A stretch of DNA of 12,841 bases from Lentisphaeria bacterium (GTDB lineage: Bacteria > Verrucomicrobiota > Lentisphaeria > Victivallales > JAUVCU01). The notes beneath the pieces were generated by a model that saw only the letters and a list, made by a program, of their open reading frames with translations, made no database searches and was not told where the DNA came from. The translations under genes were made by a program, and so were the position numbers. The stretch covers positions 1-12,841 of the forward strand of contig JAUVCU010000013.1 in NCBI GenBank assembly GCA_030590715.1, in the 5' to 3' direction. Shown piece after piece: positions 1 through 7,209 of this stretch; position 1 is the first letter of the stretch; every line of letters starts with the position of its first letter.

Positions 1-309
1 TCGAACAAATGCGTCAAGCTCTTTTTTCAGAGCGGCATCTGTTTCAACAATCTCTATAGCTTCATCACAAATCTCAGCACCAGTCATATCACCTTTCTTC
101 TTAGAATGGTCTTTGACTTCGCGAGTTGAAAGAAGGGCCGACGCACGGTCAATCTTTCCAACAACCTGCTCAATTTTTGTAATATCGTCAGATTCAATGC
201 GGTTCTCAAATTCAACGTGCATAACACCAAGGTCACGCAGTTTCTCAAGAGCCGTTTCTTTATCAGAAGGCAGGCAAAGCATTGTAGCTTTTTTCATTTT
301 TACAATCAT
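1..309 (-). CDS. atpI: V/A-type ATPase subunit I (a subunit), N-terminal part, cut by window edge
   Basis: This is the beginning of the large membrane subunit that forms the stator half-channel for H+ or Na+ and anchors the peripheral stalks. Only 103 codons lie in the window and the frame runs open through base 1. The protein begins MIVKMKKATMLCLPSDKE and continues with LRDLGVMHVE, the typical start of the cytoplasmic arm of subunit I. The family is normally about 600-650 residues, so most of the gene, including all membrane helices, lies outside. The ATG overlaps the atpD stop in an ATGA arrangement (bases 306-309), which points to translational coupling within the operon. A second Met at codon 5 is possible, but the overlap favours the first. 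Identification rests on the N-terminal pattern plus operon position. Confidence 0.9.
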   Translation of the reverse strand, partial: MIVKMKKATMLCLPSDKETALEKLRDLGVMHVEFENRIESDDITKIEQVVGKIDRASALLSTREVKDHSKKKGDMTGAEICDEAIEIVETDAALKKELDAFVR

Positions 310-911
310 GCCACGTCCTCCATTTTACGTTTCGCAATCTTCGAACGTCCAACGGCCGCTGTCTGCTGATCTCCAAGATAGATCTGAATTGTACGGATAT
401 TGTCCTTACATTCTGGGATCTTAACCTTTTCGAAGAGGTTAACGCGCTGAGTCGTTGTGCGCAGCTCTTTCTCAATAAGCATGCGCTGTTCTTTAATAAC
501 CTGATGTTCTGCTTTGATTGCGATAACTTTTTTAACAGCATCAACTGCGTCATCGATCCAAAGTTCATTTGAGAACAGGTTATATTCATCAATTAAAAAG
601 CGGACATCTTTGAATACCGGCACATCAACACCAGCGATGTTGGCGCGGTCAGTATCAACTCCCTCAAGCTTGATAACATCAGTCAATAATTCGACTGTGC
701 CCTCTGTCCCGAATAGAGCCATCCAAGATGAAAGATGCTCACGCACCTCTTTCTCGGCAGCTTCATTCTGACGCAGACGATTGTCACAGTCACGCATTTC
801 CATCTGCAACTGCTGCTTTTTAAGCTGCAGTGTAGGCAGATAACGCATAAACTGTTTCATCGCATCGCGCTGAGTTTTCAACTCGCTTTTTGTCAGTTTT
901 ATTTTTGCCAT
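306..911 (-). CDS. atpD: V/A-type ATPase subunit D (central rotor shaft)
   Basis: Subunit D is the long coiled-coil shaft that turns inside the A3B3 head and couples ATP hydrolysis or synthesis to rotation of the membrane ring. The 201-residue product has the usual family length. It opens with MAKIKLTKSELKTQRD and then YLPTLQLKKQQLQ, the hallmark N-terminal helix of AtpD/NtpD proteins. Heptad-like helical stretches cover about residues 1-75 and 115-170, consistent with the two-helix antiparallel coil. The gene follows atpB after 43 bases and overlaps atpI by four. I see no strong Shine-Dalgarno sequence before its ATG (upstream reads AACGAAAAG), so it may be translated weakly or by reinitiation. 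Confidence 0.95.
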   Translation of the reverse strand: MAKIKLTKSELKTQRDAMKQFMRYLPTLQLKKQQLQMEMRDCDNRLRQNEAAEKEVREHLSSWMALFGTEGTVELLTDVIKLEGVDTDRANIAGVDVPVFKDVRFLIDEYNLFSNELWIDDAVDAVKKVIAIKAEHQVIKEQRMLIEKELRTTTQRVNLFEKVKIPECKDNIRTIQIYLGDQQTAAVGRSKIAKRKMEDVA

Positions 912-954
912 AATTAATAACTTTTCGTTAAGTTAAAATGGTAAACTACGATTC

Positions 955-2250
955 CTATTTATTAGGCCAGTACTCTTCAACAAGGTCAGACTTGATACCA
1001 GTCTCCATCTTATCGAAGTTATCAGCAAGGATACTCCATCCAAGATCAAGAGCTTCTTCAAGAGAATAGTTAACTGATAAGTCCATCATATGCTTTTCAA
1101 AATCAACACCGAAGGTGATCAGTTTATCATCCCAGGCACTCATGTTGAATCCCATCGACTGTTTCTCACGTGACTCAAGACAGTCAGCGTAAAGTCGGAT
1201 CGTTGAGTCCATAATAGCGCGGTGATCAGAACGAGTCTTATCATTAACCTGCTGTTTCAGACGTGAAAGTGAACCAAACGGTTCAATACGTCCATTACGC
1301 AGGTAGAACTGACCTTCTGTGATATATCCGGTATTATCCGGAACCGGGTGAGTCACATCATCACCAGGCATTGTTGTAACAGCCAGGATAGTGATAGAAC
1401 CAGCACCTTCGAAGTCAACAGCCTTCTCGTAACGAGCGGCTAGAGACGAATAAAGGTCACCAGGATAACCACGGTTAGATGGGATCTGCTCCATCGTAAT
1501 CGCGATCTCTTTCATAGAGTCGGCATAGTTCGTCATGTCCGTCAGCAGACAAAGAACTTTCTTTCCTTCAAGTGCATAGTGCTCGGCTACAGCAAGTGCC
1601 ATATCCGGTACAAGTACACATTCTACAACCGGGTCAGATGCAGTGTGGACAAACATTACAGTACGAGACAAAGCCCCGTGCTCATCCAGAGTGTTTCTCA
1701 GTTTCAGGTAGTCATCGTGCTTAAGACCCATTCCTCCAAGAATGATCACATCAACTTCAGCCTGCATCGCAATACGAGCTAGAAGTTCATTGTATGGCTC
1801 ACCCGCAACTGAGAAGATCGGAATCTTCTGTGACTCAACAAGAGAGTTATAAACATCGATCATCGGAATACCCGTACGGATCATCTTACTAGGAATGATA
1901 CGCTTTGAAGGGTTAACTGATGGTCCGGCAATCTCTGTCAAGTCTTCAGTAAGCTCAGGACGTCCATCACGAGGATCTCCACCACCGGTGAATACACGAC
2001 CAAGAAGATCGTCAGACTTAGAAACTTTCATCGGCTCACCGAGGAAACGAACCTCGTCTCCAGTACTTACACCACGGCTTCCAGCAAATACCTGCAGGAA
2101 AACCTTGTTATCGAGCATACGAATTACCTGAGCAAGTGATGTACCACGGCTACTTTTAACTTCAGCAAGGTCACCATAAGCGATATTTTCTGCTTCAACA
2201 GTAATAACGTTTCCGGCAATCTGTACAATCTTATGATATACCTTACGCAT
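955..2250 (-). CDS. atpB: V/A-type ATPase subunit B (non-catalytic nucleotide-binding subunit)
   Basis: Subunit B alternates with A in the hexameric head and shapes the catalytic sites without hydrolysing ATP itself. The 431-residue length is normal. Where A has its P-loop, B reads SVAGEPYNELLARI (about residues 147-160), the degenerate non-catalytic version expected of this subunit. Other family landmarks are IPSNRGYPGDLYSSLAARYE (about 256-275), the DDVTHPVPDNTGYITEGQ block (297-314) and LSRL with Arg330, the likely arginine finger completing the A-subunit site. The start is well fixed: AAAGGAG lies seven bases upstream, inside the end of atpA, and the two genes overlap by eight bases. This favours coupled, equimolar synthesis of A and B. 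Confidence 0.97.
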   Translation of the reverse strand: MRKVYHKIVQIAGNVITVEAENIAYGDLAEVKSSRGTSLAQVIRMLDNKVFLQVFAGSRGVSTGDEVRFLGEPMKVSKSDDLLGRVFTGGGDPRDGRPELTEDLTEIAGPSVNPSKRIIPSKMIRTGIPMIDVYNSLVESQKIPIFSVAGEPYNELLARIAMQAEVDVIILGGMGLKHDDYLKLRNTLDEHGALSRTVMFVHTASDPVVECVLVPDMALAVAEHYALEGKKVLCLLTDMTNYADSMKEIAITMEQIPSNRGYPGDLYSSLAARYEKAVDFEGAGSITILAVTTMPGDDVTHPVPDNTGYITEGQFYLRNGRIEPFGSLSRLKQQVNDKTRSDHRAIMDSTIRLYADCLESREKQSMGFNMSAWDDKLITFGVDFEKHMMDLSVNYSLEEALDLGWSILADNFDKMETGIKSDLVEEYWPNK

Positions 2251-3970
2251 TGATACGCTCCTTTATTTTGGCGTCAACAGCCTGTTCACGTTCTTCAGCA
2301 TCTTCAAACGGAACATAGTTCCAGTCGATAAATGTCTGACGCAGCTCCATGAAGTAACGACGCGCCTGGTCTTTGTCATCAAAGCTGAACTCTGAATCAA
2401 GAACATGTTTCATTTTATCAAATAGGTAATTTTGACGTTCGCTTGTACAGCAGGCGTCAACTATATCGAAAGTGTTCTGCTGAAGGTAAACAAAATCAAG
2501 AAGTTCAGACTTAAGATAAAGAACAAAGTCATTCATACTTGTTCCATCTTCACCGATAACTTTCATCATCTGGTTAACATCATTACCGCGAGCAAGTAGA
2601 GCACGAGCTTCGTTAACTTTAGCTTCATCAACGATACTTCCGTAGTGACTCCAGCTGTCAAGCGGATGGATAGACGGGTAACGACGCGCATCTGAACGTT
2701 CACGAGATAGAGCGAGGAAAGCACCTACAACTTTCAGAGTTGCCTGTGTTACCGGCTCTTCAAAGTTACCACCAGCCGGAGATACAGAACCACCGATTGT
2801 GATAGAACCTTTAGTTCCGTCATTAAGCTCAACAAGACCGGCACGCTCGTAGAAACCAGCGATTAGTGACTCAAGATAAGCAGGGAATGCTTCTTCACCA
2901 GGAATCTCTTCCAGACGACCAGACATCTCACGAAGAGCCTGTGCCCAGCGAGAAGTAGAATCGGCAAGTAGAAGACAGTTAAGTCCCATCTGACGGTAAT
3001 ATTCAGCAAGTGTAACAGCGGTATATACAGATGCTTCACGAGCGGCAACCGGCATTGATGACGTGTTACAAATAATGATTGAACGTTCCATTAGAGAACG
3101 ACCAGTTTTAGGGTCTTCCAAGTGAGGGAATTCACGAAGAACTTCCACAACCTCACCTGCACGTTCACCACATGCGGCTATAATTACCACGTCTGCTTCT
3201 GCAAATTTAGAAAGTGCGTGCTGCAGAACAGTCTTACCAGCCCCGAATGGACCAGGAGTACAGAATGTTCCACCAACAGCTACAGGGAAGAACGTATCGA
3301 TTGAACGACATGCTGTAACCATTGTTTCTTCAGGAAGAAGTTTTTGTTTATAGCAGTTGATAGGAATCTTAACAGGCCACTCTTGGGTCATATCAAGTTC
3401 TTTCTCTTCACCATTCTCTGTCTTGATCTTAATAATCTTATCGCTAAGCTTATATGTACCAGCAGCTTTGATCTCAACAATTTCAGCTGATCCGGTAAGA
3501 GTAAATGGAGCCATGATAAAGTGGTCGAAAGCACCCTCTTTAACAGACGCCAGTTTATCACCAGCATTTACCTTGTCACCAACTTTAGCAATTGGAGTAA
3601 GATCCCATTCACTGTCACCTTTAAGTGGTGGAAGATATACTCCACGTTCAAGGAAGAAACCAGACTTTTCAGCAAGGTCATTAAGAGGATTCTGAAGTCC
3701 GTCATAAACTTGTGTTAAAAGACCAGGGCCAAGCGTTACACTCAGTAGTTCCCCCGTAAATTCAATTTTGTCTCCGATCTGCAGACCACGAGCATCTTCA
3801 AAAATCTGAAGATCACACCTTTCACCGCGGACACGAATAACCTCACACTTGAGCTTAATGTCTCCAATAAGGGCGTAGGCAACCTCGTTCTGGGTCACAG
3901 CGGTATCAAACTTGACCGAAATCAAGTTACCGTTGATTCCAACGATTTTTCCAGTGTTGCATTCTTGCAT
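2243..3970 (-). CDS. atpA: V/A-type ATPase catalytic subunit A
   Basis: This is the catalytic ATPase/ATP synthase subunit of the V1/A1 head (575 residues, close to the usual 580-600). Visible landmarks, in order, are an N-terminal beta-barrel (about 1-75), the A-subunit-specific non-homologous insert (about 110-190, with FLERGVYLPPL), the Walker A loop GPFGAGKT at 240-247, GERAGEV at 268-274 carrying the catalytic glutamate, and the Walker B strand LLLADS at 333-338. SRWAQALREMSGRLEEIPGE follows Walker B. The helical C-terminal domain ends in KERINA. AAGGAG stands 11 bases before the ATG. Its 51-base distance from the DUF2764 gene and its overlap with atpB mark it as mid-operon. No key residue is missing, so it should be active. 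Confidence 0.98.
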   Translation of the reverse strand: MQECNTGKIVGINGNLISVKFDTAVTQNEVAYALIGDIKLKCEVIRVRGERCDLQIFEDARGLQIGDKIEFTGELLSVTLGPGLLTQVYDGLQNPLNDLAEKSGFFLERGVYLPPLKGDSEWDLTPIAKVGDKVNAGDKLASVKEGAFDHFIMAPFTLTGSAEIVEIKAAGTYKLSDKIIKIKTENGEEKELDMTQEWPVKIPINCYKQKLLPEETMVTACRSIDTFFPVAVGGTFCTPGPFGAGKTVLQHALSKFAEADVVIIAACGERAGEVVEVLREFPHLEDPKTGRSLMERSIIICNTSSMPVAAREASVYTAVTLAEYYRQMGLNCLLLADSTSRWAQALREMSGRLEEIPGEEAFPAYLESLIAGFYERAGLVELNDGTKGSITIGGSVSPAGGNFEEPVTQATLKVVGAFLALSRERSDARRYPSIHPLDSWSHYGSIVDEAKVNEARALLARGNDVNQMMKVIGEDGTSMNDFVLYLKSELLDFVYLQQNTFDIVDACCTSERQNYLFDKMKHVLDSEFSFDDKDQARRYFMELRQTFIDWNYVPFEDAEEREQAVDAKIKERINA

Positions 3971-4021
3971 CGCCTGTTATACTCCTTAAGTATTATGTTA
4001 ATAATTATTAAAATTCTTTTA

Positions 4022-4567
4022 TTAAGCTTCTTCTGAATAGATTGAATCAATAACGTTATTGAATTTTTCAATCCCTTTAGATTCTTCACGCTCAAGCCAT
4101 TTTTCGCAAAGCATCAGCTTGATCTTATAAACGCACAATTTATCCGCATCGAAATTATGACAAGCTTCAAGGTCTTCAATTTTTGACCATCTCAGATTAT
4201 CAATAATTTTCTCAGCTTCCAAAGGATTGTGAGCTGCGGCAATCTCTTGAGCCGCACGATCTAATTCAGAAAAGCAGTCTGTCTCCGGTAGAGTATTTCC
4301 TTCTAACTCTCGGTTGAGCTTACCTGCACGAGCCTTGGCAATTTTATTTCTAAGGCTGATTTCCCATTCATTCCACTTCGCAGCAGCGGTACCGCTCGGA
4401 AAGTTTTTATCCTGGGTAGGTACAAGTTCAACATTTTGTACGAGAGAAAGATCGTCTGCGCTAAGCCAGTCTTCACACGACACAACAAATTGTTCTGTCG
4501 ATAGAAAAGGCTCGGCATACTTTTCCAGCATAGGCAGTGAACTTACAAAGTAGTAGTATTCAGCCAT
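4022..4567 (-). CDS. V-ATPase-associated DUF2764 family protein (possible C/stalk subunit stand-in)
   Basis: A 181-residue soluble, mostly helical acidic protein. The N-terminus MAEYYYFVSSLPML is the signature of DUF2764 proteins, which occur in Chlamydia- and spirochaete-type V-ATPase operons between atpE and atpA. In Thermus- or Enterococcus-type operons that slot encodes subunit C, with F nearby. No C or F subunit is recognisable here. From position I infer that this protein is a structural ATPase subunit, perhaps linking the central stalk to the membrane ring. The sequence itself shows no catalytic motif, signal peptide or membrane helix. Spacing is 36 bases from the atpE stop and 51 bases to atpA. 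The Shine-Dalgarno (AGAGAAG) is modest. Family assignment is fairly sure; the role is inferred. Confidence 0.85.
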   Translation of the reverse strand: MAEYYYFVSSLPMLEKYAEPFLSTEQFVVSCEDWLSADDLSLVQNVELVPTQDKNFPSGTAAAKWNEWEISLRNKIAKARAGKLNRELEGNTLPETDCFSELDRAAQEIAAAHNPLEAEKIIDNLRWSKIEDLEACHNFDADKLCVYKIKLMLCEKWLEREESKGIEKFNNVIDSIYSEEA

Positions 4568-4603
4568 ATTAATCTTCTCTTTAAATTAAAATTATTTACC
4601 GGA

Positions 4604-5212
4604 TTAACCCTGAATAAGAGCTGAAAGCTTTGGACCAACGTATGCACAAACAAGGTCTGTCAAAGCGTCATCTGAAAGGTCTAGGAATACTTCTTCACCT
4701 TTAAACCCGATTTGGATTCCAGCTGCGAAGTCTTTAGATATAGAAATTGCAGGAGCAGCTTTCAACTTGCTAAGAAGTCCACCTTTAAGAAGATTCGCCA
4801 TCTCTTCTGCATCTTTTTGATTTAGAAGGATCTCAACACCAGCATCAACATCAGCGCCTTTAGCTTTATAAGCCGAAACCATGTCATCAATAAACTTCTT
4901 CATAAGTTCCGGAGTCATTGCAGCTCCCGAACATTCTTTAACTACAGTTTCAAGGCGAGCAAGAAGGTCTGATTTAAGCGCAAGAACGATATCTCTTGAT
5001 GCCTGCTGAATTGCAGACTTAGCTCGGGCTTCACTCTTAGAGGCAGCCTCTTCAGCTGATTTCTTCAGAGCTTCAGCTTCTTCTTTTGCCTTTGCAACAA
5101 TCCCTTCAGCTTCAGCTTTCGCCGCAGCAAGGATTTGCTCCTTCTGATCATCCGCTTTCTTTACGCCTTCACTTTGAATTCGCTCCAAAAGGCTTTGTAA
5201 TTCATCCGCCAT
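4604..5212 (-). CDS. atpE: V/A-type ATPase subunit E (peripheral stalk)
   Basis: Subunit E forms the elastic outer stalk that holds the A3B3 head still against the rotor. With the start chosen here it is 202 residues: MADELQSLLERIQSEG, a long charged coiled coil rich in Ala, Lys and Glu to about residue 95 (AKAEAEGIVAKAKEEAEALK), then a globular head-binding domain. The reading frame stays open to an earlier ATG at 5260, but that would add a hydrophobic FVKIIIFFIKS stretch that does not belong to this family. GAGGAG sits seven bases before the ATG at 5212, and a likely -10 box overlaps the upstream ATG, so 5212 is preferred. It is the first operon gene visible. The stalk partner subunit G/H was not seen. 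Confidence 0.9.
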   Translation of the reverse strand: MADELQSLLERIQSEGVKKADDQKEQILAAAKAEAEGIVAKAKEEAEALKKSAEEAASKSEARAKSAIQQASRDIVLALKSDLLARLETVVKECSGAAMTPELMKKFIDDMVSAYKAKGADVDAGVEILLNQKDAEEMANLLKGGLLSKLKAAPAISISKDFAAGIQIGFKGEEVFLDLSDDALTDLVCAYVGPKLSALIQG

Positions 5213-5226
5213 AACGCTACTCCTCG
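5210..5226 (-). promoter_or_regulatory. Shine-Dalgarno that fixes the atpE start
   Basis: On the minus strand GAGGAG is followed by seven bases and ATG (5212-5210). This strong site selects the internal Met over the ATG 48 bases upstream, which lacks a comparable ribosome binding site. Confidence 0.75.
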
Positions 5227-5258
5227 ATTTAATAAAAAATATTATTATTTTAACAAAC

Positions 5259-5264
5259 ATTATA
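5259..5264 (-). promoter_or_regulatory. Probable -10 box of the ATPase operon
   Basis: The minus strand reads a perfect TATAAT here, which would start transcription near 5252 and leave a leader of about 40 bases before atpE. No good -35 hexamer stands 16-18 bases upstream (AGCTCT or similar), so it might depend on an activator or an alternative sigma contact. A weaker alternative just upstream is TTGTAG with a 17-base spacer and TATTTA. Transcript mapping would settle the choice. Confidence 0.4.
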
Positions 5265-5304
5265 TGTGGTTTAAATAGTACAGAGCTTTAGAGTCTACAA
5301 CGAT

Positions 5305-5317
5305 CTAACAGTGTTAG
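5305..5317. repeat. 13-base dyad, possible operator upstream of atpE
   Basis: CTAACA-G-TGTTAG is a perfect 6-base inverted repeat around one central base, about 40 bases upstream of the atpE -10 box. Repeats of this size are expected a few times per 12 kb by chance, so function is only a suggestion based on location. Confidence 0.25.
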
Positions 5318-5712
5318 CTACATAGTAAACAATAAAGACATCTTATGCACTCAATAAGCTTTAATAGCCTAAAAACATCATATTATCAGGAAATTAGTTC
5401 AAATAAACAAACTAATGCCCATTTATAGGCCACGCCCAATATCAAAGTGGGAATATAATTGTCTTTAAAAGAACAACAAGTTAAAATCCACCCGATATTT
5501 GCACACAAAGTTAAGCAGGGATAATTAATTACAAAAAAGTGTTATTTTTTAGTAGAATGTGACATTTTTTTCAGTTTTATGTGAAATTTAATGAAAGTTA
5601 TAATAACCAGACGGTAGATATTCATTACATTTATCGTCAAAAAACACGAATACCAATTGAAATTCATGTGATTTTTATAAAGAGATGCAGGCTTTAAACG
5701 CACAAAAAACAA

Positions 5713-5746
5713 TGCTATCCTTAGCAAAGCAACGAAATGCTTTTTT
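5713..5746 (+). promoter_or_regulatory. Tandem hairpins with T-run before cbiK (possible terminator or attenuator)
   Basis: Hairpin 1 is TGCTA-TCCT-TAGCA (5713-5726). Hairpin 2, AAAGCA-ACGAAA-TGCTTT (5726-5743), shares one base with it and is followed by further T residues to 5746, resembling a weak intrinsic terminator. It ends 45 bases before the cbiK ATG. Because the two hairpins compete at their junction, a leader that switches between read-through and termination is conceivable. The stems are short and A/T-rich, so the effect may be slight. Confidence 0.35.
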
Positions 5747-5791
5747 ATGTAAACAGCTCTTCTTCAAATTTCGTATATTTAAGGAAAGAAA

Positions 5792-6625
5792 ATGAATAAC
5801 AACCCGAATTCAACGATTCCACATAAAGCCGAGCAAGCAAACAGAAAAGACGCGATATTACTTATCGCCTTTGGGACAAGCAATAGTGAAGCAAGAAACG
5901 CTTTTCTTAACATAGAAAAACAAGTCAAACACCATTTCCCATCCATGGAAATAAGGTGGGCATTTACGTCCGATTTCATAAGAAAGAAGCTATACAAGAA
6001 AGGAATTACAACGCATTCTCCTCAGCACGCTCTTTCTAAATTAGCAGACGAGGAATTCACACACATCGCAGTTCAATCTCTCCATATCATTCCAGGAGCA
6101 GAATACGATAAGCTGCAAACAGTTATTGCCAAAAAGATGACACCACCTTCACCATTTCAAAAAATATCACTGGGCCAACCACTTCTATCCGACTTAGCAG
6201 AACTTGAGCCGGCAATGAAATTAATGCTTGAGCTGGCTCCGAAGGAAAGAACAAAAGAAGATGCTGTAATACTGATAGGACACGGAACGCCAAACCATCC
6301 GTCAGATGCTTTTTATCCCGCAGCCAACAAAGCTATTAACAAAATAGACCAAAGGGCATTTTTGGGAACCATAGAAAGCCATCCATCCGCAAAAGAAATA
6401 GCAGAGCGCTGTAAAAATAGCGGAATAAAAAAAGCCTACTTAATCCCATTTCTCACAACTGCAGGAAATCATGTAAAGGAAGATATTATCGGCAGTGATG
6501 AAAACTCATGGAAATCACAACTAGAAAAAGAAAATATTGAATGCATTCCAATTCTCAAAGGAATTGCGGAATTCCCCCAAATTGTCGATATCTGGATAGA
6601 CAACCTCAAAAAAGCGTTGGGTTAA
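5792..6625 (+). CDS. cbiK: Sirohydrochlorin cobaltochelatase, CbiK type
   Basis: This ATP-independent chelatase inserts Co2+ into sirohydrochlorin in the anaerobic (early-cobalt) cobalamin pathway. The 277-residue product has the two-lobed CbiK layout. The N-terminal lobe has DAILLIAFGTSNSEARNAF (about 20-38) and HIAVQSLHIIPGAEYDKL. The C-terminal lobe has VILIGHGTPNHPSDAFY with His164, and FLTTAGNHVKEDI with His227. These two histidines match the catalytic, metal-binding pair of characterised CbiK enzymes. No signal peptide is present, so a cytoplasmic enzyme is likely, unlike the exported CbiK forms of Desulfovibrio. The start follows AAGGAAAG at a good distance. No other cobalamin or siroheme gene is nearby, so the metal (Co2+, possibly Fe2+ or Ni2+) and the end product cannot be fixed from this window. 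Confidence 0.9.
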   Translation: MNNNPNSTIPHKAEQANRKDAILLIAFGTSNSEARNAFLNIEKQVKHHFPSMEIRWAFTSDFIRKKLYKKGITTHSPQHALSKLADEEFTHIAVQSLHIIPGAEYDKLQTVIAKKMTPPSPFQKISLGQPLLSDLAELEPAMKLMLELAPKERTKEDAVILIGHGTPNHPSDAFYPAANKAINKIDQRAFLGTIESHPSAKEIAERCKNSGIKKAYLIPFLTTAGNHVKEDIIGSDENSWKSQLEKENIECIPILKGIAEFPQIVDIWIDNLKKALG

Positions 6626-6664
6626 AAAAAGGAGCAACGAAAGAATCCGATGAATTAAAGCTAC

Positions 6665-6770
6665 AGGCTCCAGATAGGAGTCTGATCCGTTAACTGTTTA
6701 CGCAAAGCAGCGGTCCCGCCTTAAGCTCTGTTCAAGAATAATCCAGACGACTCCCGACCTAAGCCTGGAG
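6665..6770 (+). ncRNA. Candidate structured RNA or leader between cbiK and yjbQ
   Basis: Two nested complementary pairs close this stretch: CTCCAG (6668-6673) with CTGGAG (6765-6770), and GGAGTC (6677-6682) with GACTCC (6749-6754). The same strands can instead form local hairpins, such as CTCC-AGATA-GGAG (6668-6680) and CAGA/TCTG (6671-6684), so two folds compete. The G/C content of 6700-6720 (GCAGCGGTCCCGCC) is clearly above that of nearby spacers. I compared it by eye with 4.5S/SRP, 6S, TPP, SAM and cobalamin RNA landmarks and found no convincing match. It may be a free RNA or the 5' leader of yjbQ, whose ATG lies 38 bases further on. Confidence 0.35.
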
Positions 6771-6808
6771 ACATACAAATAAAGACAAAAAGAATAAGGA
6801 TAGAAAGA

Positions 6809-7207
6809 ATGAAAATGATATCAGTAACAAGTACGCGACACAGCGAAATGATCGACATAACAAGCGAAGTACAAAATCTTATTCCAGCAAACATACAAGA
6901 AGGTATCTGTCACCTTTTCAGCACTCATACGACAGCCGGATTGACAATCAACGAAAATGCCGACCCGGATGTGCAAAGTGATATTACAAAATTCATGAAT
7001 AAGCTTATTCCATGGAATGATTCGTTATTCAATCACTACGAAGGAAACAGCGCAGCACACATAAAATCATCGTTAATGGGGTTCTCGCAGACAATTCCAA
7101 TAAAAGACGGCAAACTAGTACTGGGAACGTGGCAGGGAATTTACTTTTGCGAATTCGATGGCCCACGTTCTCGAAAAGTCTGCATGAACGTTATTAAAGA
7201 AGACTAG
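6809..7207 (+). CDS. YjbQ/UPF0047 family protein (thiamine phosphate synthase-like fold)
   Basis: A compact 132-residue cytoplasmic protein of the YjbQ (UPF0047) family, close to the usual 130-140 residues. Family landmarks are HLFSTHTTAGLTINENAD (about 35-52), NHYEGNSAAHIKSSLMG (75-91) and the signature GTWQGIYFCEFDGPR (106-120). The histidines at about 40, 76 and 84 sit where the family has its conserved putative metal or active-site residues. Some homologues show weak thiamine-phosphate synthase activity in vitro or in complementation, but the physiological role is unresolved, so no gene symbol is given. AAGGATAG precedes the ATG; a second Met two codons later is an alternative start. It follows cbiK in the same direction after 183 bases and converges on the pqiA-like gene. 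Confidence 0.9.
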   Translation: MKMISVTSTRHSEMIDITSEVQNLIPANIQEGICHLFSTHTTAGLTINENADPDVQSDITKFMNKLIPWNDSLFNHYEGNSAAHIKSSLMGFSQTIPIKDGKLVLGTWQGIYFCEFDGPRSRKVCMNVIKED

Positions 7208-7209
7208 CA

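Larger units (their letters stand above)
5213..5791. other. 579-base AT-rich divergent intergenic region between atpE and cbiK
   Basis: No convincing gene is present. The one modest open frame (minus strand, TTG start at 5727) has no ribosome binding site and overlaps hairpins. The region contains the atpE -10 box (5259-5264), a 13-base dyad CTAACA-G-TGTTAG (5305-5317), an inverted repeat ATTAGTT/AACTAAT with a 10-base loop (5393-5416), and two hairpins just before cbiK (5713-5746). The centre, 5420-5700, is very A/T-rich and otherwise featureless. Its length is unusual next to the otherwise tight packing, so it could hold an unrecognised small RNA or several promoters. Confidence 0.6.

Noticed and set aside
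240..247. AtpA residues 240-247: GAGKT instead of GSGKT in the P-loop, considered as an anomaly
   Set aside because: As I recall it, Ala is common at this place in bacterial V/A-ATPase A subunits, so it is not unusual. (Positions given are residue numbers in AtpA, not bases.)
5213..5260. Longer atpE starting at 5260
   Set aside because: It adds a hydrophobic stretch foreign to subunit E, lacks a Shine-Dalgarno, and overlaps the likely -10 box; the internal ATG at 5212 has GAGGAG at ideal spacing.
5420..5460. Cobalamin riboswitch upstream of cbiK, suggested by GGCCACGCCC
   Set aside because: No B12 box, no GCTGCC-type core and no pairing architecture; only a weak CCCA/TGGG stem is present.
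5542..5727. Minus-strand open frame of 61 codons in the atpE-cbiK gap
   Set aside because: TTG start without a ribosome binding site, A/T-driven composition rich in Phe, Ile, Asn and Lys, and overlap with the hairpins before cbiK; nothing resembles a known small protein.
6680..6710. TPP riboswitch-like string CTGATCCGTTAAC before yjbQ
   Set aside because: It loosely recalls the CTGATCTGGTTAATACCAGCG element, but the partner CTGAGA element and proper spacing are missing.
6690..6730. Signal recognition particle (4.5S) RNA
   Set aside because: CTGTTTAC and AAGCAGC-like strings occur, but the conserved AGGTCCGGAAGGAAGCAGC apical loop is absent on both strands.
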